NCBI GenBank assembly: GCA_900239685.1 | Contig: OENT01000292.1 | Location: 6,777 to 70,776 of the forward strand | DNA: 64,000 nt | Direction: 5' to 3' | Source of the DNA: Rotaria macrura | Taxonomy: Eukaryota > Rotifera > Eurotatoria > Philodinida > Philodinidae | Shown here: positions 1-10,337 of the stretch, in pieces | How the letters are laid out: each line of letters opens with the position of its first letter | Numbering within the stretch: the first letter of the stretch is position 1 | The notes under the pieces: model-generated | What the model was told of the DNA's origin: nothing | Databases searched by the model: none | Seen by the model: only the letters and a program-made list of their open reading frames with translations | Translations under genes and position numbers: made by a program

Positions 1-450
1 TATAAATGTGTCTGTAACGAGAAAAATGAACAATATTATGAAATAAAATAACATAAAATGACCTGAAATCCCATTTATTGATCAATCTATAACCAAAAGC
101 TAAACAAATTACTTGATTTTCGTAAAACTAAGCATACCTGAAATTCCATACATTGATTAGCCTGGAATACCAAAATCCAAAAATTATTAAGTTTGGTGTC
201 ATTAAACGCTCTCAAATTCTATATACTGGTCAATCGATAATAAAAAGAAAAGAACGAAATAGATTAAATTTGAGAAAATGAAACTTACCCGAAACTCCAC
301 GTATGAACCGTTCTACAATAGAAAAATTAATTGATTAATTTGTTTTCTCATAATGAAACTACCCGTATTTTGGATATTTGAATCGAAATCTAACTGAAAA
401 TGAACAAGTTTATTGTGTTTTGTCTTTATTTTATAAATTCAAACTTACCG
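1..450. repeat. Degenerate ~75-bp tandem array
   Basis: A motif close to ACCTGAAATTCCATACATTG recurs at about positions 61, 137, 212 and 287, with weaker copies near 360 and 445, giving a period of about 75-76 bp. Units are diverged and no open frame runs through them. It may be the edge of a larger element that starts outside the window. I see no gene here. Confidence 0.55.
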
Positions 451-479
451 TTGATTGATGAAGCGACGGAAGTTCAAAA

Positions 480-2690
480 TTTGAGCTAAGATGTTTTTCA
501 ACGATTAATATACGGTTGGATAGAGCTCATCAAACTGAATAATAATATCTATTTTGAAATTCATTTTTTTCTTCATTTCAGAAAAAGCTCAAAATACTTT
601 CAGAGTTTCATTGTGCACAAAAATCGGTTAACTTGAAAAACAATGGTGCATTCTCGGAATTTTTCATTTTCCCAAGTTTATAAATATTGTTGTTTTAATC
701 AGCGTGCAAAACTGAGTAGAATCCGCTTCTTTTGATCTCACTCAACTATAATGCGATCAATTTTTCCTGTATGACTTACTATTCACAGATGTCACTAATA
801 TACTTTCTTTATGTATCTAGTTTTTCTTAACACGATATACTAGAGATATATGCTTATTTTTTATTTATTGCAATCGACCTACATCATTTTCGACACATCT
901 AAACGTCAAGAAACGTGTTTTACTTCATCCTTTTGAACTAAACTTAGAATTTTCGTATTTATTTCTCAAAAAAGAGCTCCAAATGTTTTCTTGTTGACTG
1001 AATTATTTAGTATTAATGTTGGAAACGTTTTTTTAATATACGTGCAATAAATATATATCTCAATTTTTTGTAATTCTGACATTGTATTAACAATTAAAAA
1101 AAAGGATAATAAGAAAAACAGAAATTCCTGCTGAATTTGGATTGATACCAATATTGCTGTTTGCATTGGTCGTATGAAAAACTAACTTCTTCCTTGTAAA
1201 AACTGCTGAAGAATGGGTAGAGCACATCACGATAGGACTTTCTCTGTCTATATGTGCCACAAGCATGCCATAAAAATGAAAGACTTTCTAATATTGTTTG
1301 ATAGAAAGGAAAGGAGATGATAAGTTGCATGTCGTTTTTTGTCGAAAAATCCGAATATATGTAGACTTATAGAGGAAGACTTTCTCCATTGAAAAGTATA
1401 TGTATTTGTAAGTTCTGCAGCGTATCGTTGGTATCGATAGATTGAGGCATATTTACTGTCTCATACTGTACACTACAGAGAATGTTTTGTTATCTCTCGA
1501 CATCAACGATCCACTGCACAAGTTGATAATATATGTATTTATATATACTGCTGGATGTGGAAAGTCTCTATAAGTCTACATATGTTCCGATTTTGGGTTA
1601 ATACCTTATTGTTCCCTTTTGCTTCACCATTCAAGCAATAATACCAAAGTATCCTATTGCTCATCTGCCGATTATCGTACAAATTCTTTATGTTGGTCTA
1701 CCTTGATAACATTCATAATCAATAGCATGTTTTATTAAATATTCTTTATAGGTCTACGTAGTTTGGCGGCATTCCTTAGCCTGCCTCATTGTTCATTTCG
1801 TTTTAGCATTGGAAAACCACTGAGTGAATGAAATTCAATGAGATATAACATAAATTGCAGCAGATGGAGAAAAATCAACCTGGAATCAATATTCTTAAAA
1901 TTAAAATTTAGGTTCATAAGCGTTGAGTAAAATGCATTTCTTGACGTTTAGTAAGGTCGGAAAGGATGTAGATATTGCAATAAATGAAGAATAAAGAAAT
2001 GTTTCTGTGGTCTCAATCGCACTAAAAAGGAATCAACTTTAATGTTTAATTAAGTAATGCCATTGGATAATGCAAAGTTAAATCGCCTAAAAAATAGATG
2101 ACTTAATTTGGAATAAACCAATCACATCGCTTAATTGAGCATTAAAGTTAATTCGCATTAGTACGATTGGGGTCTATGAATATAATTTAAATGAATATTT
2201 GGACATATTCTAAAACAAATAGGCTAGTGAGTGAAAATATTCAAACATGAATTTCAAAAAAATAGTGAAATAAAGAAAGCGTCTATGCACAGATCAGTTT
2301 GTCCTGCAAAGCTGATTGGAATGACGTATGGAACTTGCCGTTATATCTTGTTAAGAAAAACTTGACAATAAAGGAAGTAATATTAGTGACATCTATGAAT
2401 AGAAGTTTATCAGGAAAAATTAATCGCATTATATTTCAGTGAGATCAAAAGTAGCGGATTCTACTCAGTTTTTCAAGCTGATTAATAAAACAATGTTCAT
2501 AAACTTGGGAAGATGAAGAAAACGGAGAATGTAACATGGTTTGTCAAGGCGAAGCCATTTTTGTACACAATGAAACTAAAAGTATTTTGAATTTTTGTTG
2601 AAATAAAGCAAAAAATAAATTTCAAAAAAGATTATATTGTATTGTTTCATAAGCATTATCCAGCCGTATATTAATCGGTTAAAAACAATT
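480..2690. repeat. Large imperfect foldback (inverted repeat) element
   Basis: The stretch 480-1000 reappears in reverse complement at about 1905-2690: the segments around 570-660 match 2520-2610, 660-790 match 2385-2510, and 840-930 match 1925-2005. Arms are roughly 500 and 700 bp with many substitutions and indels, so it is old. The middle carries a smaller inverted pair (about 1345-1383 with 1560-1596, sharing ATGTAGACTTATAGAG). No transposase frame is visible. It is probably a dead DNA element with long terminal inverted repeats. Confidence 0.65.
2024..2172. repeat. Short MITE-like inverted repeat inside the foldback arm
   Basis: The left end CAATCGCACTAA and the right end TTAGTACGATTG are inverted copies, and the next ~35 bases continue the match (left AACTTTAATGTTTAATTAAG, right arm likewise). 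It interrupts the right arm of the larger foldback, so it inserted later. Flanks share GGTCT, a possible short target duplication. About 148 bp, no coding potential. Confidence 0.55.
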
Positions 2691-3180
2691 TTACTAAAAT
2701 TTTGCATTTTCTCCAGCTTTTGTTTTTATTTGTTTTATTGCTAATCATTCTGTTCACGCAGTTCTCTATATTATGCTAACTATGCCTCGATCATCTGCGT
2801 TATCTTCATGTTTTCTATATCATTTTTCGAATCCTGTCATGGTTTGATTGTACACTTCGATTTGCTTTTAGGAAGTATGCAAATCCATTTCTTGGCTACC
2901 TTTCTTATCATTCTTTAAAATGTTATTGGTAAGCTTTCTTGAGACTTCTATACTACTGTGAAAATACGTATCCTGAAAGGAGACCTCTACTGAAGCTAAT
3001 ACTCAAGTTCTCTTGATTAACAGATAGCAAAGAGACTTTCTGTAGTGCTCAGAACAGCATAATTTATTAAGAAGTATAGGAAATGTATTAATTACTTAAC
3101 GAAATCATGCAAGATTTTAAAAAAAAAGTGCACAATCTTCAGGTAATTGACGAAAATACCAATTGCTTCGAATAAAATGC
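2691..3180. other. No recognisable feature
   Basis: AT-rich sequence between the foldback and the GAAACC array. No long frame, RNA gene or clear repeat was seen. A short poly-A-containing motif near 3118-3132 resembles the A-rich ends of the neighbouring repeat family but is too short to call. Confidence 0.4.
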
Positions 3181-4030
3181 ACCGAACCTGAAAGCCGAGT
3201 AGAAAGTGTCGAAACGTTCTGCAAAAGTAATACAAAACTTTCGGCTCATAAACGATACCATCAATCGTTTGGTATAAAATATACGAAACCTTCGAAAAGA
3301 CTAGAATGTCGCGAAAAAGTTCTGTATAAAGAATAAAAAACCTTTGTAAATTCTACGAAAGTATCAGTCATCTAGTAAAAAATATACGAAACCATGAATG
3401 GTTTCGTCTAAAATATACCGAACTTTAAAGCAGATTAGAAAGTGCCGAGAGGTTCCGCAAAGATAATACAAAACCTTTATAATTTTTACGAAATTATTAA
3501 TCGTTTCGTAAAAAATATACCAAACCGTTCTACAGTCTACGAAACCATGAATAGTTTTGTTTAAAACGTACCAAACCTTAAAGGCTCCAAGAAAGTGTCG
3601 GAAAGTTTCGCAGAAATAGCACAAAACCATTGTAACTTCTACGAAACCATCAATAGTTTCGTATAAAGTATACCGAACCTTAAAGCAAACTAGAGAGTGC
3701 CGAAAGGTTCTGTAGGAATAATACAAAACCTTTATAACCACTACGAAACTACCAGTCGTTTCGTAACAAATATACCAAACCTTTCCACAGTTAACGAAAC
3801 CTTCTGCAGTGTTACGGAACTCTCAACGGATTCGTATATTATGTACGAAACCACAAACCAATTTGCGGAACTTAGAAAGGGTCGGTCGGAAAATTTCGAA
3901 ACTCTATGAAATGTACTGAACTTAAAATAGCTCTGAAAAAAGGCCACGAAACCATTTTTGCTCCACGGAACCTAAAATAGTTCGGTGCAGAAATGCGGAA
4001 CTTTTCAGGTTCAGTAGAAAACCGTTTTTT
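3180..4030. repeat. GAAACC/GAACC tandem array with ~51-bp period
   Basis: TACGAAACC-type motifs lie at about 3385, 3488, 3538, 3640, 3742, 3793 and 3844, so spacings are 103, 50, 102, 102, 51 and 51: multiples of about 51 bp. Between them lie TACCGAACC, GTGCCGAAAGGTTC and CAAAACC blocks. Many units contain small hairpins such as GAAACCATGAATGGTTTC. Long frames across it on both strands are products of the repeat and not genes. The same vocabulary returns at 12290-12870 and in the 183-bp palindrome at 4689, so all three belong to one repeat family. Confidence 0.7.
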
Positions 4031-4255
4031 TTCCCTGTGCTATACGCGCCGTATTTTAACGTTTTGATATGCATCGTATTACGGCCGTATCGTATACGGC
4101 GGCCAGGAGCGACAGTATACCTCCGCCACCAGGCCGTATTGCGGCCGCAACGGCCAACGTAACCGCCCAGTACGATGACGTTTGTGGCCGTAAATACATC
4201 GTTAGCGACCATAAACGACGGTATTTCCGTGACGAAGAAAATCTATTTCTTCCTG
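4030..4255. other. GC-rich, CGGCCGTA-rich island
   Basis: This short stretch is far richer in G+C and CpG than everything around it, with repeated palindromic words (GGCCGTAT, CGTATACG, GCGGCCGC). An 84-codon frame crosses it but resembles no family I know. It may be a fragment of a foreign or mobile sequence or a locally expanded palindromic repeat. Confidence 0.4.
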
Positions 4256-4379
4256 TCTGCCAAAGATCAAAGACACTACACTATAAAAATCTAGCACAAA
4301 TCCTGGCCATACAAAAATCCTAAACCAAACCGCAATCCTGAAATTGTGGGCGCTGAAAAACAGGTGAATTCACTTCTTC

Positions 4380-5300
4380 ACCCTATCGAAATCATCGTAT
4401 ACCCATATGCATACCATGCGACGCTAAAAGGCATCAAAGAAATCCTGCAAGTGGATTCTCTTTCAGAATTTGTTGTCGCATCATAGTGTACAAAGAGGAC
4501 AGTATAAAATTCGGTCGGGAGACACTTATTCTGACAGAGGCTATTGCTTGCATTCTTCCTTTCGTTGTCGAATGTGCAATTCAAGCATTGAATAATATCG
4601 TTTTTGTGGAATTAAATAACGCAGCAGGTGATGATGCTCAGCTGATTTCTTGAGACAAATGCCAGGTTAGAGAAAGAACTTACAGGTACACTCTAAAAAA
4701 AATAAGTACTTTCCTGAACCCCCTAAAAAGGTTTGGTAGATTTAAAATAGCATCCAAATGACCCGAAATGCTGAACAATCGTTTTTTAAGCATTTCGGGT
4801 CATTTGGATGCTATTTTAAATCTACCGAACCTTTTTAGGGGGTTCAGGAAAGTACTTATTTTTTTAGAGTGTAGATACGCAGGATGTATTAAAAGAGTGT
4901 ACTTTCTTGTCTTCACTGAAGGAGCTGGAGAATCTTGAACATTGAGTTGTAGCATGGATAGCAGGGAGCATCCTGCCTTGAACTTAGTACGTTGGAAGAA
5001 GAAGCGCGGGTAATTCCTCCTGTCCTTACAAATGACGTGTCAAAGGACTGAAGATCCTGCTTTTGGATTTTTTTTAGAATTTGTTGTTCTGCTATGAGGG
5101 AGATAGAGGACACTATTGAATTTGCTCAAGAGAGGACAAATGAGGCAAAGGCTGATGCTTCCATCTTCTGTTTCGGTGTCCAGTAAATAATTCATATGTT
5201 GAATGCTAGTGGTGTTTTGTAGAATTAAAATACGGCAGCAGGAGAAGATGCTCAGCTGATCTCTTGAGACGAAGACCAGGTGAGAGAAAGAACTGACAGG
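4380..5300 (+). repeat. ~614-bp tandem duplication of non-coding or decayed sequence
   Basis: Sequence leading up to 4686 is repeated leading up to 5300: GCTCAGCTGAT at 4635 and 5250, then CTTGAGAC, CCAGGT, GAGAAAGAACT and ACAGGTACACTCTAAAA in the same order. Further upstream GAATTTGTTGT and an AATTAAA...GCAGCAGG block also recur. Divergence is roughly 15-25% by eye. The second copy can be read in one frame as a short charged helix-like segment, so the unit may be a decayed exon, but I do not recognise it. Confidence 0.6.
4689..4871. mobile_element. 183-bp palindromic MITE, TIR CACTCTAAAAAAA, TA flanks
   Basis: The two halves are near-perfect reverse complements of about 88 bp: left CACTCTAAAAAAAATAAG, right ending ATTTTTTTAGAGTG, joined at a short loop near 4780. 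It is flanked by TA on both sides (4687-4688 and 4872-4873), as expected for Tc1/mariner-type target duplication. Inside are the words GAACCCCCTAAAAAGG and CTACCGAACC, shared with the GAAACC arrays nearby. It is non-coding, so transposition would need a transposase from elsewhere. Confidence 0.75.
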
Positions 5301-5302
5301 TA

Positions 5303-5445
5303 CACTCTAAAAAAAAAGTTATTCTACCGATTTCTTAAAGGATCTTCCGCAGGGCACACGGGAAGGTACCATAGAGGTTCAGAAAAGACAAGGGTTCGGC
5401 ACCAAACCACTTCGCAAAATGATAAAAAGAAGTTTCGTATCAAAG
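5303..5445. repeat. Second CACTCTAAAAAAAA element end, left terminus
   Basis: A TA dinucleotide (5301-5302) is followed by CACTCTAAAAAAAA and GAACC/GGTTC-rich sequence of the array family. The inverted counterpart, ending TTTTTTTAGAGTG before TA, is at 12860-12871. The two may be the ends of one 7.6-kb composite or of two separate deleted copies. The hAT-type MITE at 5454 inserted into this sequence. Confidence 0.5.
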
Positions 5446-5453
5446 GTTTCGAA

Positions 5454-5953
5454 TAGGGGTGGCACTTTAACTTTACTTTAAAGTTAAAGTTAAAGTGATT
5501 TACTTTAACTTTAAAGGTTAAAGTTAAAGTGGTTTACTTTAACTTTATTTTTAAAGTTAAAGTGAATTTTCTTTTTCGTATTTAGCACTACCCGGACTGG
5601 TTGATTGATACTCACTAGACCTCTGCAACCAATAAGACGCCAAAAAAATGAAAAATAAAAAAATTTTAAACGACTTTAAGTAACTTTAAACGTTGATCTT
5701 AAAGTTTAAAGTGGTTTAAAGTCCAGTGAAACTAGTTTATTTTTTCATTCTGTTACGTCTCATAGGCTGCAACGAGCTTAGCGAGCATCAATCAATAACT
5801 CCGGATAGTGATAAGTATAAAAAAGAAAATTCACTTTAACTTTAAAAACAAAGTTAAAGTAAATCACTTTAACTTTAACCTTTAAAGTTAAAGTAAAAAC
5901 ACTTTAACTTTAACACTTTACTTAAAGTTTTTAAAGTTAAAGTGCCACCCCTA
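5454..5953. mobile_element. hAT-type MITE with 8-bp target duplication
   Basis: The 500-bp element begins TAGGGGTGGCAC and ends GTGCCACCCCTA. It is flanked by the identical 8-mer GTTTCGAA (5446-5453 and 5954-5961). Both arms consist of TTTAACTTTAAAG-type subterminal repeats followed by a diverged inverted core (TTGATTGATACTCACTAG on the left). TIR shape and 8-bp duplication are hallmarks of hAT elements; there is no coding capacity. The 8-mer comes from the CGAAACC repeat family, so it inserted into that older repeat. Confidence 0.85.
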
Positions 5954-5965
5954 GTTTCGAACTAA

Positions 5966-6335
5966 ACTCAAGCAGACGAAAATTTGGAATAACGCATTTA
6001 CACACTTAATCGGGAACCGTAACTGCGAGTCATTAACGCTCATTATAATGACACATGAGATGTGTTCTCTGTGCAAAATTTTCATTTCAAAGTGTGAAAA
6101 TGGGCGAAAACTTCAGTTTTAAGTGCCAAAAGAGACTGTTCTTCGAGTTTAAGAATAACAGCGCGTTTTAACACTAAAAACTGAAATTTTTGACAGCTAT
6201 CAAACTCTGAAGTGAAAATTTTACACAAAGGACACATCTCATGTGGCATTATAATGAGCGTTAATGACTCTCGGGCGCGCTTTCCGCTTGAATGTTTAAA
6301 CACGTTATTCCAAAATTTTGTCTACTTGGGCACTT
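5966..6335. repeat. ~370-bp foldback element
   Basis: The left arm (about 5968-6092) and right arm (about 6208-6333) are reverse complements. Shared stretches include GGAATAACG at the outer ends, GAGTCATTAACGCTCATTAT, and a stretch around CACATGAGATGTG. The centre (6093-6207) is a short spacer. Both short frames over it are shadows of the palindrome. It lies directly beyond the hAT-type MITE, inside the same repeat block. Confidence 0.65.
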
Positions 6336-6840
6336 TCTCGATCAACATAGAAAATAGTTCCGAGGATACAGTTGAGTGCAAAGTCTTTCCACAATGCATT
6401 GAAACGAACTTCCATGTATCTGAAATTTGGCCTCCATAGCATTAAAACATTACTAACTATGTTCACTACCCAATATGTATCAGTTCGTTATTTTTCACAT
6501 TCCAACTAGTTGCAATTTCCAAAAACAAGAAGCATGTTTCATTTTTGGCGACCGTTTAATCTAAAGCAAGAATAAATAAATTGATCGTGAGCGAAAATAT
6601 TCAGCTTACTTACTATTTAAAATTCCCAAACCAAAGACCAAGTACGATTGAACTGATTTTATATTCAGAGATTTAGCACAACACTATTTAGTTACCATTT
6701 CTCTGTTTCCTGACAAATAACCCTCATAAATGAACCGCTGAGTTTCTCGTGTTCCATTTCACAGAATTAATACTATCTTAAATGCTTCACACACCGATTC
6801 ATCGAAGATATTAAGAAGTGACGCGTCCGACATCTTCGGT
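6336..6840. other. No recognisable feature
   Basis: Mixed sequence with no convincing gene. A few GAAC/GGAAC words near 6355-6420 may be an eroded continuation of the GAACC repeat family. Confidence 0.35.
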
Positions 6841-7777
6841 TTTATCAACACAATCGTACCGGAGTGATATAATCATGAATATCATCTAAAATAGAAAAAA
6901 AGGTAATTAATGCATGTTAATTCTTTAATTGTAATAATCATACCTGATAATTATCATGATGAACATGAAACAAGATTTATTTATTCATCCTGTTTGATGT
7001 TACAAAATTAATCATACGCTCGAATTGTGATGATAAATTCAATCTAAGATAGAGAAAGTAATTTATTTATAGTTCTTGACTATTATTAAAGAAAATAGTA
7101 CCAGAGAATCATGATGATGAACTTGACTTAAGAAAAAAAATGGATTAAGTCATGTTATTTAATTTTATTACAATGATCATACCTGAGAATTATGACGTTC
7201 AATTCAATCTAGGATACAAAAAGAAAAGAAATTTATTCATGTTATTCAATTTCATTAAAAATGGTAATATACCTGTGGCTTCTGATGATGCCCTTCAGCT
7301 AGGAAGGAAATGGAAACTAAGCCATAGTAAATTTCATTCTAGTACCCCTCGAGTGAGTACAAAATGAGCCAATTAAATGTAAGTTTCAGAAATGAACTTT
7401 ATTACCATTCTTCGTTTTCATGCTAATAATATAACTGTAATCTATTACGGTGAACCTCTTGTGAGATAGAGACAGTATATTTATTCTAATTGTTCTATTT
7501 CTTCCTGATAACTCAACCTGTGATTTCTGATAGTGAATACGACCTTACATAGAAAAAGAATATTACTATCGTTGTTTAATTTTATTGCATTAATCGTACC
7601 TGAATTAGGCTGATGAGCTTGATTGATAGGGGAACGAATTTTATTCATGTGGTTGAGTTTTCTTACAAAATCACGTCAGATGATTGCGATAATGAACTTG
7701 ATTCAAAATAGAGAAGGGAAATACCTTCATGTTCTTGCAATAATTAATACCTGATTTTTGTTTAGAGTTTTTAATAA

Positions 7778-7896
7778 ACTTAAAAATGAAGATGAAAATA
7801 GGTAAAAAGTTCATGGTTTATTTATTGCAAGCTTTCGATACAAACACTTATCATCGTCAGGCAAATATGAAGATTTTAACAATTTGAAAAAATATT
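7778..7896 (-). repeat. Terminal repeat of the Penelope-like element (3' end)
   Basis: About 118 bp that recurs in inverted orientation at 10219-10337 with roughly 92-95% identity by eye. On the minus strand it contains CTGACGA (7854-7860) and, after a GATA/TATC-closed hairpin, CGAAA (7833-7837), which resembles the CUGANGA...GAAA core of hammerhead ribozymes known in terminal repeats of this class. An AATAAA follows on the same strand and could serve as a polyadenylation signal. Confidence 0.7.
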
Positions 7897-10218
7897 TTTT
7901 AGTTTATTTATGATTTATCAATTAGGTTATTGACTAATCATATTATAAATCCATTCAAAAGATGTTATTATTGAATGAAATTTCATTCAAAGCCCAATGT
8001 ACGAATCTTCTTGTTAGAAGCGTTTCCTTGATTTCCCGTTTTCTTTCGTTAGAATCGTAAGCTAATACACTTGTTCATCGAAGTTATAGTTATGATTCAT
8101 TTTATCGGCATGTTCTAATAAGCTCGATGATCTATCATTATTTGTTCTAAATTTATCTTTGCGTTGATTAATTCTTACATCTATGTCCTTTCCAATTTGT
8201 CCAATATATATCTTGTCACAATTATTACATTCAATATAATAGATAACTCCAACTTTATTAAGATTTTTCCCTTTCATTTTTTCACGAAATTGTTGACCTA
8301 TTTGTTTTATGCTTTTTAAATATAATTCTCGTGGCAGTTTTGGTTGAACGTATAATTCGCATTAACCTTCTACTAAACCTTATTGACTCATTACCAATAT
8401 AACTTAATGTCATGTTAATTGTATCTTTTTGTTTATCTTCATCTGTACTATTGTTCTGATTCTTAGATTTACCATGTATTAGTTTCTGTTGTTCTTTACA
8501 TAGAATATGTTTAATCCTTCTTTCTGTTAATTTAGTAGGATAACTATTATGATGCATTAAATTTTTAATATGTTCTATTTCATTATTGAACAACTCTTCT
8601 GATGAACATATGCGATAAGCACGTGTAATTAATGAACTTATTAATCCTAGTTTTTGATATTTTGGTAAGCAACGATCCGATTTCAAATATAGATTAGTAT
8701 CCGTTTTTTTCCTAAATACTGATTTTTCTAATGTGTTTCTTTTCCTTTTTATGTTAACATCCAAAAATGAAATACTGTTATTTTCTTCAATATCCATCGT
8801 AAAATGTATATTCTTCTGAAACATATTAATTTCATTTAAGATATCTAATGCGTCATCTGTATCACCTTTGATAATTACGAATATATCATTTACATATCTT
8901 AGCCATGTTTTAACTTTGTCTTTTGTTATGGGTTCGATTTTTTCTTTTTCTCATTTGCTCATAAACACATCTGCTAATATAGGTGCCAACGGGCTACCCA
9001 TTGCGACACCATCTGATTGTCTGAAGAATTCATTAAAAAACCGAAAGCGTACATTTCTAACCGCTAGGTTAAACATGATGAACAATTCGTTCTTCGTTAT
9101 TTTGGTGAATTTTGATATCTTGGTTTTTCTCCATATTATGTCGACTGCTATTTTTATAGCTTCTTCAGTAGGTACGTTAGGATCTAGTGCTTCAACATCA
9201 TAACTAATCATTGTTTCATTTTCCCTAATATTCATTTTCTTTATAATGTCTGCGAATTGAAAGGAATCTTTGACATATGATGGACTTTTGTCTTTGTATT
9301 CTTTCAGCATATTCGCTAAGTACACCGATATTTTGTAATTAGGGTCATTACACATTGATATTATAGGACTTTACGGAAAGTTTTTTTTGTGAACTTGTAC
9401 TGTACAGTATAGTACTGGTGTTGAACTTCCAGATGTAAGTGAATAACTATATAGTTTTACCGAAACTTTTTCTCGTTTTTGAATTGTGCTAATCGCCTAT
9501 TAATTAAATTTTTATCTATACTTGATTCATCATTGTTAACTGAAATGAATTTCTTTCTATCATCTAACATTTCTTTAACTTTGGTTAAATAAACTGTTTT
9601 ATTCATGATGACGATGGCATTTCCTTTGTCTGCTCTTAGAATAACTATTGATCTGTCTTCTTTCAGTTCTCTGAGAGCATTAATTTCTTCCATACTTAAA
9701 TTTGAAATAATTTTATTCTTTTTTCTTTGTATATAATCATGTGCCACATTTTTATATCATCTTTTATTTGAAACCAATCTAGCTTTTTCCTTTCCATTTC
9801 TTTTTTTAACATATTCACATTGTATTCTATTTCTGTTTGTAAGCTAATTGGATCTAATATTTTTTTGTTCTATACAAAACTTCTAACCTCTTGATAATAC
9901 ACTTTTTTTCTGCTATTGTTAATTCATTACTCGACAAATTATATAAAAGTTCATCAATTCCTAATAACGTAGATTGCGTGTGATCACATACTGCACCTAA
10001 CATTTTTGATAATTTTGTTTCATGTATATCTTTGATACGTTTTAATTCATTTTCTTCAATATTATTAAAATGTTTATTTAATTTCATAATGTCATGCATT
10101 TCATATATATTAAAGAAACCGCTTGTCATCTGATCTAGTTCATTTTTAATTATTTTGACCACTTTTTGTTTGTCAATGCATTCAGATACTAATAATTGTC
10201 TTTGAAATTGTCTTACTA

Positions 10219-10337
10219 AATATTTTTTCAAATTGTTAAAATCTTCATATTTACCTGATGATGATAAGTGTTTGTATCGAAAGCTTGGAATAAATAAATC
10301 ATGAACTTTTCATCTATTTTCATCTTCATTTTTAAAC
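10219..10337 (+). repeat. Terminal repeat of the Penelope-like element (5' end, inverted)
   Basis: Reverse-complement partner of 7778-7896. On the plus strand it shows CTGATGA (10255-10261) and GAAA (10279-10282) separated by GATA...TATC. The variable fourth residue of the core (T here, C in the partner) is the position that may vary in hammerhead ribozymes. Because the repeat is inverted, the motif is antisense to the element's coding strand at this end. Confidence 0.7.

Larger units (their letters stand above)
7778..10337 (-). mobile_element. Penelope-like retroelement (RT + GIY-YIG), decayed
   Basis: Read on the minus strand, the pieces come in the order expected for an endonuclease-bearing Penelope-like element. 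First is an N-terminal region (about 10231-9854), then an RT part with a RADKGNAIVIM stretch (about 9747-9457), an RT core with YDVEAL and GVAMGSPLAPILADVF (about 9355-8951), a thumb-like region (about 8824-8282), and a GIY-YIG endonuclease start with GVIYYIECNNCDKIYIGQ (about 8277-8062). The reading frame is interrupted in about four or five places, so it is a fossil. Its ends are inverted ~118-bp repeats. CTTGCAATAATTA occurs at 7734-7746 and 10337-10349 and may be a target duplication with a short extra tail on the left. It lies inside the ~82-bp tandem array. Confidence 0.88.

Noticed and set aside
3364-3947. Overlapping open frames on both strands
   Set aside because: They are produced by the ~51-bp repeat and repeat its words; no start context, introns or family resemblance.
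3180-4030. CRISPR-like array
   Set aside because: Units are diverged, spacers are not unique sequence, and the context is clearly metazoan; it is an ordinary tandem repeat.
7778-10337. LTR retrotransposon or EN-lacking Athena-type element
   Set aside because: No gag, protease, RNase H or integrase pieces, and a GIY-YIG domain follows the RT, which fits an endonuclease-bearing Penelope-like element.
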